64,000 nucleotides of DNA from Yoonia sp. G8-12. Lineage in GTDB: Bacteria > Pseudomonadota > Alphaproteobacteria > Rhodobacterales > Rhodobacteraceae. Location of the stretch: the NCBI RefSeq assembly GCF_038443675.1, contig NZ_CP151762.1, positions 620,001 to 684,000 on the forward strand. Direction: 5' to 3'. Both the position numbers and the translations under genes were made by a program. The notes beneath the pieces were generated by a model, which made no database searches, was not told the DNA's origin, and saw only the letters and a list, made by a program, of their open reading frames with translations. This document shows, in pieces, positions 35,127-43,833 of the stretch (the stretch's first letter is position 1; every line of letters begins with the position of its first letter).

Positions 35127-35789
35127 ATGCATTCTTCATCTCCAAGAGATCAACAACCGCTTCGCCATGCACCGCCGCCGATCGGAGCGCCTATGTTCCT
35201 TTGGATGATTGTGGGCGTCATGGCCGCCATCGAACTGGTTCTGAGCCTGTCCGCATACGGAATGCTTGGATCAGATGGCCTCCGCTGGCCGGCCTACATG
35301 ATGGGAGCATTCTGGCAGCCAGTCTTATCCGGCGCACTGCCACCGGTTTACCCCGGCCAGACAGTGCTGATGTTCATTACACACGCCTTTTTGCATGGCG
35401 GGATTATGCATCTGGCGCTGAACGGTGTCATCCTGCTGTCGCTGGGTAAATTCGTCTCGCTCCATATCGGTGCTGCCAAAACGATGTTGGTGTTGTTTCT
35501 GTCAGCTGTCGGAGGTGCGGCATGTTTTGGGCTGATATCTACGAGTAACGCGCCGATGATCGGTGCATCGGGGGCGGTATTTGGGCTCATCGGCATTTGG
35601 CAGGCCATGGATTACCGGATGCGACGGCGATCAAATCTCCCGGTGAAGCCTGTCGTCATGGCCTTTCTGGCGTTGGTTGCTTCTAATATCGTATTCTTCG
35701 TGATGCTTTCGGGTGGTCTGGCTTGGGAAGCGCATCTGGGTGGATGGATTGTTGGCTGGATTTCAGGGCAAATTTTTGCGCGACGCTGA
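35127..35789 (+). CDS. Rhomboid intramembrane serine protease
   Basis: 220 residues, six predicted helices. Catalytic Ser-148 in GASGAVFG and His-203 in AHLGGW form the dyad; H95 and N99 in HGGIMHLALN supply the oxyanion-hole residues of the GlpG type. The enzyme cleaves membrane proteins within or near the bilayer; its substrate is unknown. No obvious operon partner. Confidence 0.93.
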   Translation: MHSSSPRDQQPLRHAPPPIGAPMFLWMIVGVMAAIELVLSLSAYGMLGSDGLRWPAYMMGAFWQPVLSGALPPVYPGQTVLMFITHAFLHGGIMHLALNGVILLSLGKFVSLHIGAAKTMLVLFLSAVGGAACFGLISTSNAPMIGASGAVFGLIGIWQAMDYRMRRRSNLPVKPVVMAFLALVASNIVFFVMLSGGLAWEAHLGGWIVGWISGQIFARR

Positions 35790-35876
35790 GAAGGGAAGGC
35801 GTGGCATGGTTCCGCTCTGGACGCCGAGAGCGTTCAGCAGCTTCCGCATGTAAGAGGCGCACACCAGCGAACGCAC

Positions 35877-35906
35877 AAAGGGCAGGTCCCTAGGAACCTG
35901 CCTTTA
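35877..35906. terminator. Bidirectional terminator between rhomboid and phasin genes
   Basis: Arms AAAGGGCAGGTCCC and GGAACCTGCCTTTA form a near-perfect stem with a TA loop. It can end the convergent rhomboid and phasin transcripts. Confidence 0.75.
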
Positions 35907-35932
35907 TGTCGCGCGCGCTAGATCGCCGCTAT

Positions 35933-36376
35933 TTACTTGGTAGCAATCGTCTTCGCGCCAGAAGCTACGTCTTTTCCGGCTGCCTTTGCAGCCGAAGTTG
36001 CGTGCTCGCCGAAGTTTTTGCTGGCGGCCATCAACAGCTCGAGCGTGTCAGTCTGCGCTTCTTTCGCATTTTCCGCGAAAGCCGTCATGTGCTCGGTCGC
36101 CGCCTTGGAGAGTTCGGCGGTGAAATCGGTCATCGCCTGCACATAGTCTGTCGGTTCCGACTTTGCTTTCGAGACGTCCGACAGGCTTTTCAGGGACTGT
36201 TGGGTCCACTGTTGCGAGATCGCTACCGACTTTTCGGAGGCAGTCAGTGCCACAGCGCTGATCTTTTCGTTCAGCGCGGCACTGGATTTGAAAGCGCCTT
36301 CTGCTGCGGACGTATCGATCGGCAAAGCTGTCATTGCTTCTTTGAGCATCGCGGTGGTGTCATGTGTGGTGTTCAT
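35933..36376 (-). CDS. phaP: Phasin family protein
   Basis: 147 residues, low in Cys and rich in Ala, Lys, Glu and Ser, with an amphipathic helical body (phasin-type segments EKSVAISQQWTQQSLKSLSD, DFTAELSKAATEHMTAFAEN). Phasins coat polyhydroxyalkanoate granules and limit their coalescence. Start ATG 36376 with GGATTTCC-type spacing upstream on the minus strand; the open frame further upstream runs through the operators. Two PhaR-type sites lie just upstream, supporting the call. Confidence 0.88.
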   Translation of the reverse strand: MNTTHDTTAMLKEAMTALPIDTSAAEGAFKSSAALNEKISAVALTASEKSVAISQQWTQQSLKSLSDVSKAKSEPTDYVQAMTDFTAELSKAATEHMTAFAENAKEAQTDTLELLMAASKNFGEHATSAAKAAGKDVASGAKTIATK

Positions 36377-36436
36377 TTGGAAATCCTTTCGGTCGGCGGG
36401 ACCATCCCCGCTTGCTGTGTCTAACCAAGACGTAAT

Positions 36437-36473
36437 TGCTGCACTGCAGCATTTCAAGTGCTGCGGTGCAGCA
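36437..36473. promoter_or_regulatory. Two PhaR-type operators upstream of phasin
   Basis: TGCTGCACTGCAGCA (36437-36451) and TGCTGCGGTGCAGCA (36459-36473) each contain CTGC-N3-GCAG, the PhaR recognition pattern known from Rhodobacter and Paracoccus. Centres are 22 bp apart, about two helical turns, so dimers can bind on one face. PhaR would repress the phasin gene until PHA accumulates. Confidence 0.75.
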
Positions 36474-36889
36474 TAGCAACTGCCGGGTCTCTCTGGAGCC
36501 GGTTGCATGACGTTTGAACGCGTATCTCAAGCAGTTCCGGTATAGGAACGCGCCAGCAGTCGAAAAGTTGACATGTGCAAGGCCATTGCTACCGCTTGGG
36601 AATGGGGACTTCCTTTGAACCGGCAAGACCCGATTTAGGCACCTTGGTGCCCCTGTAGCGGCCAGCCTGTCTCCTATATCATGATCTGAGTTCGCCAATT
36701 CCTGCGCAGACCCGCCCCGTGCCGCAAAGCACTTGATAAAAAGGCGGACCCAAGCCACCATGTCAGTTATGGGCTGGTCGCGTAGGGAATTCCGACGTCC
36801 GTTTTCGTCAGGGGTAGCCACACACACCATATCGCATGGACCCGCCGGTCCGGGGTTTTGCCCGGAAGCAGACAATAGCGGAGGAACTT
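36474..36889. other. Interval between phasin promoter and cpdB
   Basis: About 415 bases carrying the phasin promoter at its left end. I see no gene, RNA or strong repeat in the rest. Confidence 0.4.
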
Positions 36890-38848
36890 ATGCCTATTAT
36901 TCTGGATCGCAGGACGTTTTTAGCCACAACCGCGGGTTTTATCGCGATGCACCCCTTCGCTGCTCAGGCGCAGGCAGGGCAGGCGCATCTGCGTATTATG
37001 GAAACGACGGATGTGCATGTGCATATCTACCCTTACGATTATTACGGTGACCGCCCCGTCGATACCGTAGGCCTTGCCCGGACCGCATCGCTGATCAATG
37101 GCATCCGCGCCGAAGCGACAAACGCGATCCTGCTGGACAACGGCGATTTCCTGCAAGGCAATCCGATGGGCGATTACATGGCCTACGCGCGCGGCATGTC
37201 CGAAGGTGACGTGCATCCGATGATCGCCGCCATGAACACGCTGGGATTTGACGCGTCGACGCTCGGCAACCATGAATTCAACTACGGGCTGCCGTTTTTG
37301 ATGAATTCCGTCGCCGGGGCAAGCTTTCCCGTGGTCTGCGCCAATGTCGCCACCGAAATGGCCGGCCGCGCGCCTGACGACACAACGCTTGTGCCGCCAT
37401 ATGTGATGCTGGACCGGATGCTGACCGACGGTGCCGGTGAAACCCGTCCCATCCGCATCGGGATTATCGGCTTTGTGCCGCCGCAGATCATGACCTGGGA
37501 CCGCCGCCATCTCGAAGGCAATGTGCAGGTTCGTGACATTGTCGCCGCCGCCGAGGCCTATGTCCCGCAAATGCGTGAGGACGGGGCCGAAATCATCATC
37601 GCGCTCAGCCACTCCGGCATCGGCGATGCCGCGCATACCGACATGATGGAGAACGCCTCGATCCCGCTGGCCGGTGTTGATGGCATTGACGTGGTTCTGA
37701 CCGGTCACCACCACCGGGTCTTCCCCGGTGCGGATTATGCCGATACCCCCGGCGTCGACGCAGAGGCGGGCACGATCATGGGCAAACCTGCCGTCATGGC
37801 GGGCTTCTGGGGTTCACATATGGGCCTTGTCGATTTGATGCTGGAACGCGACGGCAATACATGGCGCATCGCCTCTCACACGGCAGAGGCGCGGCCGATC
37901 TATCGGCGCGAGGAAGACCGGTCGATCACCCCGCTGGTCGAAAGCGATCCGGCGGTTCTGGCCTCGGTCGAGGCCGATCATGAGGCGACACTGGCCTATG
38001 TCCGCGCCGAGGTCGGGCAAACCGATGCGCCGCTCCATTCGTACTTCGCCCTCGTTGCCGATGATCCGTCAGTGCAGATCGTCTCGAATGCGCAAACCTG
38101 GTATATAGAACAGCTGATGGCCGGAACTGCGAATGAAGGCCTGCCGATCCTGTCGGCCGCAGCCCCGTTCAAGGCTGGTGGGCGCGGTGGACCGGAGTAT
38201 TATACCGATGTTCCTGCCGGTCCGATCGCGATCAAGAACGTGGCGGACCTCTATCTTTATCCCAACACGGTGCGTGCTGTGCGCATCGACGGGGCCACCG
38301 TGCGCGAATGGCTTGAGCGCAGCGCAGGGATGTTCAACCAGATCACCCCCGGAGAACCGGATCAGGTGCTGCTGAACCCCGACTTCCCGTCCTACAACTT
38401 CGACGTCATCGACGGGGTCAGCTATCAGATCGATCTCAGCCAGCCATCGCGCTACAACAACGACGGTGAGGTGGTGAACCCCGAGGCCCACCGGATCGTG
38501 AACCTGACCTATCAGGGAGAACCCATTGATCCCGCACAAGAATTCATCGTGGCCACGAACAACTACCGTGCAGGCGGCGGCGGCAGCTTCCCGGGTGCCT
38601 CACCGGCGACCACCGTATTTGAAGGCCCTGACACCAACCGCGATGTCATTGTCCGCTTCATCGTCGAGCAAGGAACCGTCAGCCCGTCTGCCGATGCCAA
38701 CTGGACCTTCGCGCCGATGGATGGGACGACCGTGCTGTTCGACACGGGCCCTGCGGCAGTGGATTTCATTGACGACGTCAAAGGTGTTGCGATTGCGCCT
38801 GCAGGAGAAGGCCCCGATGGGTTCGCGCGCTACCGAATTTCGCTTTGA
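36890..38848 (+). CDS. cpdB: Tat-exported 2',3'-cyclic-nucleotide phosphodiesterase/5'-nucleotidase
   Basis: 652 residues. A Tat signal (DRRTFLATTAGF, Arg-7/Arg-8) precedes a calcineurin-like metallophosphoesterase (ETTDVHVHIYPYDYY; LLDNGDFLQGNP; TLGNHEFNYG; LTGHHHRVFPG) and a C-terminal 5'-nucleotidase domain (AAAPFKAGGRGGPEYY). CpdB hydrolyses 2',3'-cyclic nucleotides and 3'-nucleotides in the periplasm, releasing phosphate and nucleoside. Start ATG 36890 follows GAGGAA. It could feed the nearby PhnDCEE transporter or phosphate uptake. Confidence 0.92.
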   Translation: MPIILDRRTFLATTAGFIAMHPFAAQAQAGQAHLRIMETTDVHVHIYPYDYYGDRPVDTVGLARTASLINGIRAEATNAILLDNGDFLQGNPMGDYMAYARGMSEGDVHPMIAAMNTLGFDASTLGNHEFNYGLPFLMNSVAGASFPVVCANVATEMAGRAPDDTTLVPPYVMLDRMLTDGAGETRPIRIGIIGFVPPQIMTWDRRHLEGNVQVRDIVAAAEAYVPQMREDGAEIIIALSHSGIGDAAHTDMMENASIPLAGVDGIDVVLTGHHHRVFPGADYADTPGVDAEAGTIMGKPAVMAGFWGSHMGLVDLMLERDGNTWRIASHTAEARPIYRREEDRSITPLVESDPAVLASVEADHEATLAYVRAEVGQTDAPLHSYFALVADDPSVQIVSNAQTWYIEQLMAGTANEGLPILSAAAPFKAGGRGGPEYYTDVPAGPIAIKNVADLYLYPNTVRAVRIDGATVREWLERSAGMFNQITPGEPDQVLLNPDFPSYNFDVIDGVSYQIDLSQPSRYNNDGEVVNPEAHRIVNLTYQGEPIDPAQEFIVATNNYRAGGGGSFPGASPATTVFEGPDTNRDVIVRFIVEQGTVSPSADANWTFAPMDGTTVLFDTGPAAVDFIDDVKGVAIAPAGEGPDGFARYRISL

Positions 38849-38973
38849 GAAAGGGGGATCGATCAGTGAGTGCGCCCTTCTGCAAGTAACTGGTCGACCC
38901 CGCTGTCAAAATGCCCCAATGCAACAAGAAATGAGGTTTCAAGCAGCAGCTATAGGAAGAGATCTGTGGCCAC

Positions 38974-40623
38974 CTATCCTGCTGTTACTGTTTTCGCCAA
39001 CTCCCTCGCTTGGTCGCGCAAGAAGAATTTCTGAATTTTGCCGGTGGACGTCCGTGGAATTGGCATGAAGATAAATTGTCTCGGCACTTTATAGGGCGCA
39101 AGCTGGCCCTTGCACCACTCCGTTAGCGCTGCGGCGTCTACGGTTTCACCAGCGGCCAGTTCGACAAATGCACAAGGGGTTTCTCCCCATTTTTCATGTG
39201 GCATTGCAACGACGGCGGCAATCTCAACCGCGGGGTGACGGTAAAGCGCTTCTTCCACTTCAATCGACGAGATATTCTCGCCCCCCGAGATGATGATATC
39301 TTTGGAGCGGTCTTTGAGTTGGATATAGCCGTCGGGATGCCGGACGCCCAGATCACCTGAATGGAACCAGCCCCCCGCGAAGGCCTCTTGCGTGGCTGTC
39401 GGATTACGGAAATAGCCCTTCATCACGACGTTGCCGCGAAACATTACCTCGCCCATGGTTTTGCCGTCGCGCGGAACCGGCACCATGGTGTCAGGATCCA
39501 CGACATCAAGTCCCTCAAGCGGCAGATAACGCACGCCTTGGCGGGACTTGAGTGCGGCCTGTTGCGCCGGTGGCAGATCGGACCAGTCCTGATGCCAGTC
39601 GTTCACGACGGCCGGACCATAGGTTTCCGTCAGACCATAGAGATGGGTCACATCAAAGCCTGCAAGTTTCATATCGGCCAACAGCTTTTCCGGCGGCGGC
39701 GCTGCGGCGGTAAAGAACTGCACTGTGTGGTCAAGCTTGCGCTTCTCGTGCGCGGGGGCAGAGATTATCAGTGACATCACGATGGGTGCGCCGCACAGGT
39801 GTGTTACGCCTTCTTCGGCGAGCGCGGTCCAGATCGGCTCCGCACGGACTTGCCGCAGGCAAACGTGGGTGCCGATGATGGCCGACAGGGTCCACGGAAA
39901 ACACCAACCATTGCAGTGAAACATCGGCAGGGTCCACAGATAGACCGCGTGTTTTGCCATCGACGTGGTCAGCGCGTTGCCTTGCGCCAAAAGATAAGCC
40001 CCGCGGTGATGCGAAACCACACCTTTGGGATCACCTGTTGTGCCAGAGGTATAGTTGATGGAAATCGCGTCCCATTCATCCAGCGGCATCAGCCAATCAA
40101 ACGCGGGATCGCCCGAGGCGAGAAAGGCCTCGTAGTCTGTGGCATCTGATTGTGTTGCAGGTCCGGGGAATGCAGCATCGTCGTATGGGATGACCATGGG
40201 GGACACTGTTGCCAATACCAGCGCGTCTTGGATCAATGGCATGAACTCACGGTCCACGATGACGACCTTCGACAGCGCATGGTCCAGCTGGAATGCAATC
40301 ACTGACGCATCGAGGCGGGTGTTGACGGAATGCAGGACAGCGCCGCTCATGGGCACGCCGTAATGGCATTCAAGCATCGCAGGCGTGTTGGGCAGCACGA
40401 CAGAGACTGTGTCACCCCGTCCGATGCCATATTGCGCCAAGGCAGACGCGAGCTGGCGTGATCTTGCGTAGAACTCCGCATAGGTGCGGCGCAACGGGCC
40501 ATGCACGATCGCGGTGTGGTCGGGAAACACCGATGCCGCGCGTTCCAGAAACGTCAGCGGGGTAAGCGGCTGGTGATTTGCGGGGTTGCGATCCAGATCT
40601 GTGTTATAGGGATGTGTACTCAT
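38974..40623 (-). CDS. AMP-dependent acyl-CoA synthetase (DmdB-like context)
   Basis: 549 residues of the adenylating acid-CoA ligase superfamily. ATP loop YTSGTTGDPKG, the hinge region GYIQLKDRSKD, GGENISSIEVEE, and the C-terminal catalytic Lys in STGKIQK are present. It activates a carboxylic acid as acyl-AMP, then acyl-CoA; medium-chain or aromatic acids and methylmercaptopropionate are all possible. It lies three bases after the ECHDC3-like gene in what looks like one operon with the DmdA-like gene. A DmdB role is inference from neighbours. Confidence 0.9.
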   Translation of the reverse strand: MSTHPYNTDLDRNPANHQPLTPLTFLERAASVFPDHTAIVHGPLRRTYAEFYARSRQLASALAQYGIGRGDTVSVVLPNTPAMLECHYGVPMSGAVLHSVNTRLDASVIAFQLDHALSKVVIVDREFMPLIQDALVLATVSPMVIPYDDAAFPGPATQSDATDYEAFLASGDPAFDWLMPLDEWDAISINYTSGTTGDPKGVVSHHRGAYLLAQGNALTTSMAKHAVYLWTLPMFHCNGWCFPWTLSAIIGTHVCLRQVRAEPIWTALAEEGVTHLCGAPIVMSLIISAPAHEKRKLDHTVQFFTAAAPPPEKLLADMKLAGFDVTHLYGLTETYGPAVVNDWHQDWSDLPPAQQAALKSRQGVRYLPLEGLDVVDPDTMVPVPRDGKTMGEVMFRGNVVMKGYFRNPTATQEAFAGGWFHSGDLGVRHPDGYIQLKDRSKDIIISGGENISSIEVEEALYRHPAVEIAAVVAMPHEKWGETPCAFVELAAGETVDAAALTEWCKGQLAPYKVPRQFIFMPIPRTSTGKIQKFFLRDQARELAKTVTAG

Positions 40624-40626
40624 TGC

Positions 40627-41427
40627 TCAGGCGTCCTGCCATTCTGGCGCCCGCTTTTCGATGAACGCGCCGATGCCTTCGCGCGCGTCCTGTGCCAGCA
40701 TGTTATCGACCATGACAGAAGAAGCGTATTCATACGCCTCAGGCAGGGTCATTTCGCGTTGTGCATAGTAGGCTCTCTTTCCGGTGGCGAGAGTCATGCT
40801 GGATTTTGACGCGATCTTGCGCGCCATCGCCATCGTTGCATCCGTCAACGCCTCATGTGCGACAACGCGGTTCACCAGCCCGATTTCGGCGGCGCGTGCA
40901 GCCGATGTCATATCGCCGGTCAACAACATCTCCATCGCGTGTTTGTCCGCGACATTGCGTGACAGCGCCACCATTGGTGTCGCGCAAAACAGCCCGATAT
41001 GAACGCCGGGCGTGCTGAACGTGGCGGTGTCCGCTGCAATCGCCAGATCGCAGCTTGCGACCAGTTGGCAGCCTGCGGCGGTGGCCACGCCCGATACTTC
41101 GGCAATGACGGGTTTTCGGCAATTCACGATACCCTGCATGACGCCTGCGCACACGGACATGACGTGTGCAAAATAGGCTTTGCCGCCATCGGTGCCCGCA
41201 CGACCGGCGGTCATTTCCTTCAGGTCATGACCGGCGCAAAACGCAGGTCCATGCGCAGCAAGCACGATCACGCGCACCGCCGGATCTGATCCGGCGTCTT
41301 CAAAGGCACCGTGTAATGCGGCCAGCATCGCTTCGGACAAGGCATTCCGCCGCGCCACATCATTCAAGGTCAGGCGCAGAATGCCTTGGGCGTCCAGATC
41401 GCGCAGGAGAATTGCGGGTGTGGTCAC
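40627..41427 (-). CDS. Crotonase-fold protein, ECHDC3-like, lacks catalytic glutamates
   Basis: 266 residues. The oxyanion hole is intact (AFCAGHDLKEM; ATAAGCQLVASCDLAIA). The two residues that are Glu in enoyl-CoA hydratases are Gln-121 and Gly-141 (AAGCQ; STPGVHIGLFC). This is the pattern of the ECHDC3 branch, so it is unlikely to hydrate enoyl-CoA by the classic mechanism and should not be called DmdD. It could catalyse another CoA-ester reaction or be a decarboxylase or isomerase. Same operon as the acyl-CoA synthetase and DmdA-like genes. Confidence 0.88.
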   Translation of the reverse strand: MTTPAILLRDLDAQGILRLTLNDVARRNALSEAMLAALHGAFEDAGSDPAVRVIVLAAHGPAFCAGHDLKEMTAGRAGTDGGKAYFAHVMSVCAGVMQGIVNCRKPVIAEVSGVATAAGCQLVASCDLAIAADTATFSTPGVHIGLFCATPMVALSRNVADKHAMEMLLTGDMTSAARAAEIGLVNRVVAHEALTDATMAMARKIASKSSMTLATGKRAYYAQREMTLPEAYEYASSVMVDNMLAQDAREGIGAFIEKRAPEWQDA

Positions 41428-41571
41428 GACGGATGTCCTCTTTACGCGCTAAAGAATGTTGATTTCGATACTATCGGCCAAGGTTTTGGCGATAAAGCAA
41501 TAGCGGTGCGCGCGGTGCCAATGCAGCGCGATCGCAAGGTCTGATATATCTATTGCCTTTCCAGTGATGCG

Positions 41572-42711
41572 TTACGCGGCTGCGATCTGTTTTTTGGGGT
41601 CGTAGAACGGGCGCTCGCAGATCGTAGCGCGGGTCGGGCCGGACTTTGTGACAACCTCGACCTCGGAACCGATATTGGCGTGTTCGGCTGCAACCATCGC
41701 CAGCGCGATGTTCTGCTTGAGGCGTGGGGAATAAACCGCAGAGGTGACCTTGCCGATGGTGTCGCCACCCAAATTGATTTCCCAGAACGTCGTGTTGGGC
41801 CCCGCAAGCGGTTCACCTTCAATGATCAGTCCGATCTGCTTGCGGCTGATACCTTCCTCCTTGATGCGGAGCAGGGCGGCCTTGCCGATAAAATCAGCTT
41901 CCATATCAAGATTGACCAGCCGGTCAAAGCCAAGCTCGAATGGGTTTGTGTGCATGTCTGCATCGGCGTGGTAGGACAACATCCCGCCTTCGATGCGACG
42001 GATGGATGAGGTGTGGCCGGGCTTGAGGCCGAATTCCAGACCCGTTGCCATGATGGTTTCCCACAGCAAATCCCCCTTGGACCCGTCGCGCAGGTAGATT
42101 TCATAGCCCAGTTCACTGGACCAACCGGTGCGCGAGACGATCAGCGGAATACCATCCAGTTCGACTTCGCGTAGCCAGTAATAGCGCAGGTCCATGATGT
42201 CGTCGCCAAACAGCGCCCTCATGATCTCGCCAGACATGGGGCCCTGCAATTGCAGGGGTGACACGTCAGGCTCGCCAATCGTTACATCAAGGCCCGCATT
42301 GATCGCGACCCCCTGTGCCCAAAGCAGGATGTCGCTGTCCGCCAGTGAAATCCAGAAATGGTTTTCCGCAAGGCGGAGCAGGATCGGATCGTTCAGAATA
42401 CCGCCATCTGCATTTGTGATCAGGATGTATTTGCACTGGCCCACGGCCATGTTTGAAAGATCACGGCAGGTCAGCATTTGCGTAAATTTGGCAGCATCAG
42501 GGCCGGTGATTTCAACCTGACGCTCAACGGCCACATCACAAAGGATCGCCTCGTTCACAAGGTTCCAGAAGTTCTGCTCGGGGTCGCCGAAATCGCGCGG
42601 GATATACATGTGGTTGTAGACGGAAAACCCTTGCGCGCCCCAACGCACCGTTGCGTCAAAATAAGGCGACTTGCGGATCTGTGTGCCGAAACCAAAATCA
42701 TCTGCTTGCAT
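41572..42711 (-). CDS. DmdA-like tetrahydrofolate-dependent methyltransferase (GcvT family)
   Basis: 379 residues, all GcvT-fold. Motifs shared with DMSP demethylase DmdA: VYNHM near the N-terminus (residues 31-35), DVAVERQVEITGPDA, GGILNDP, SPLQLQGP, and SRTGWSSELGYEIY. DmdA takes a methyl group from dimethylsulfoniopropionate to tetrahydrofolate, giving methylmercaptopropionate. Start ATG 42711 follows GGAGGACGTTTCA (ribosome-binding site). The sequence may be a DmdA clade or a paralogue with a different methyl donor (for example a betaine or sarcosine-like compound). Preceded by an Lrp-type gene on the same strand and followed by CoA-ester genes. Confidence 0.75.
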   Translation of the reverse strand: MQADDFGFGTQIRKSPYFDATVRWGAQGFSVYNHMYIPRDFGDPEQNFWNLVNEAILCDVAVERQVEITGPDAAKFTQMLTCRDLSNMAVGQCKYILITNADGGILNDPILLRLAENHFWISLADSDILLWAQGVAINAGLDVTIGEPDVSPLQLQGPMSGEIMRALFGDDIMDLRYYWLREVELDGIPLIVSRTGWSSELGYEIYLRDGSKGDLLWETIMATGLEFGLKPGHTSSIRRIEGGMLSYHADADMHTNPFELGFDRLVNLDMEADFIGKAALLRIKEEGISRKQIGLIIEGEPLAGPNTTFWEINLGGDTIGKVTSAVYSPRLKQNIALAMVAAEHANIGSEVEVVTKSGPTRATICERPFYDPKKQIAAA

Positions 42712-42810
42712 TGAAACGTCCTCCCGTTTGTTTGCGATCCTCCCGACCGCAAACTGGTAAATTCTGTCCGAGATGTAGTCTGAGAAAGGCAAAGAAAGCG
42801 GACTGAAAAT

Positions 42811-42824
42811 TCCGCATTTGCGGA
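42811..42824. promoter_or_regulatory. Palindrome upstream of DmdA-like gene
   Basis: TCCGCA-TT-TGCGGA, perfect six-base arms, 100 bases before the DmdA-like start and 51 bases after the end of the Lrp-type gene. Probable operator for the adjacent regulator. Confidence 0.5.
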
Positions 42825-42874
42825 CCAATCAGGCCGTTTTTTTGCCAATCAGAGGACCGTTTGGGCCGCATGCC

Positions 42875-43366
42875 CTATTTGGCTTGCCCACCTGCTAGCT
42901 TTGCGATGTTGGGCAAAGCTGATTTCACTTGTCGGGTCGCGAAATGGGTCATGTAGCGGTCAATGCCAAGATCTTCGGCATGGATGTCTTCCACAAACGC
43001 CTGAAACGCAGTCAGGCTGGGGCTTATGACCTTCATGATGTAGTCGACCCCGCCGCCCGTGGCGATGCAATCAATAATCTCGTCACGGCCGTTGATGTAA
43101 GCCTCGAAGCGGTCGAAGTCGGCTTTGCGATGTCGGCTGAGCGAGACTGTCACAATGACTTGGGCAAAGTCGGCCAGTTGGCCCAATGCGATATCAGCGT
43201 GATAGCCACGAATATATCCGGCCGCCTTCAACCGGCTCAGCCGCGCCCAGCAGGGCGTCGCGGAAAGGCTGCAAACCTCCGCCAGCCTCGCCTTGCTCAA
43301 CTGGCCGTGCTGTTGCAGTGCACTCAGAATGCGAATGTCTGCGGCATCCAGGGCTATTCGTTTCAT
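42875..43366 (-). CDS. Lrp/AsnC family transcriptional regulator
   Basis: 163 residues. HTH (DIRILSALQQHGQLSKARLA, SATPCWARLSRLKAAGYI) and RAM domain (CIATGGGVDYIMKVISPS). Start ATG 43366 (MKRIALDAAD). It lies 163 bases upstream of the DmdA-like operon on the same strand, with a palindrome in between, and so is likely its regulator, perhaps sensing an amino acid-like or methylated effector. A different Lrp controls the sulfite reductase region. Confidence 0.9.
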   Translation of the reverse strand: MKRIALDAADIRILSALQQHGQLSKARLAEVCSLSATPCWARLSRLKAAGYIRGYHADIALGQLADFAQVIVTVSLSRHRKADFDRFEAYINGRDEIIDCIATGGGVDYIMKVISPSLTAFQAFVEDIHAEDLGIDRYMTHFATRQVKSALPNIAKLAGGQAK

Positions 43367-43833
43367 GCAAATTGTCCTTACGTTTTCAAGAACAGGCGGA
43401 ATGTGTCTTTTCCAAAGCACTAGCCTGAAACCCGAACAACAGAGGTCCGCTTTGCGACAAATAGCAACCCTTTGACGTCCAACTTGCCTGCGCTTCTCAG
43501 GATTTGAACAATTTTAGCGATCCGACACCGATGCAGCGCAATCAAATGGCCTAGCTGCCGTAGCTAAGGTGCGGGGCGCGCGACCGGAAAGAAGCCAACT
43601 TCCAAGGGCTCAAAATTTGCCCCGGTTTGCTTGCGTGCTTTGCTTAATGCACGCCGTAGGTCCAGAGAACCCGCTTAGTGGCGTCGTGAGCTTTGTCATT
43701 CACGACGCCCAGTTCGTTGGGCAATCTGCTCCGGCGTTTGGGCCGTGGCGGATCGCAACGCGTGATAATCATGTGTTATTGAATAGCACTGCCTCAAGCC
43801 TCATCAAAGCGGCAATGAGAATTGGAGAATCTG
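43367..43833. other. Interval upstream of the small exported protein
   Basis: About 470 bases. Contains the inverted repeat at 43680-43709 and, near 43390, the promoter region of the minus-strand Lrp gene. No coding region seen. Confidence 0.5.
43680..43709. repeat. Perfect ten-base inverted repeat
   Basis: GGCGTCGTGA and TCACGACGCC flank a ten-base loop. It has no T-run, so it is not a typical terminator. It sits 125 bases before the small exported protein gene. Confidence 0.7.

Noticed and set aside
40627..41427. Calling the crotonase DmdD (methylthioacryloyl-CoA hydratase)
   Set aside because: The two glutamates needed for hydration are replaced by Gln and Gly.
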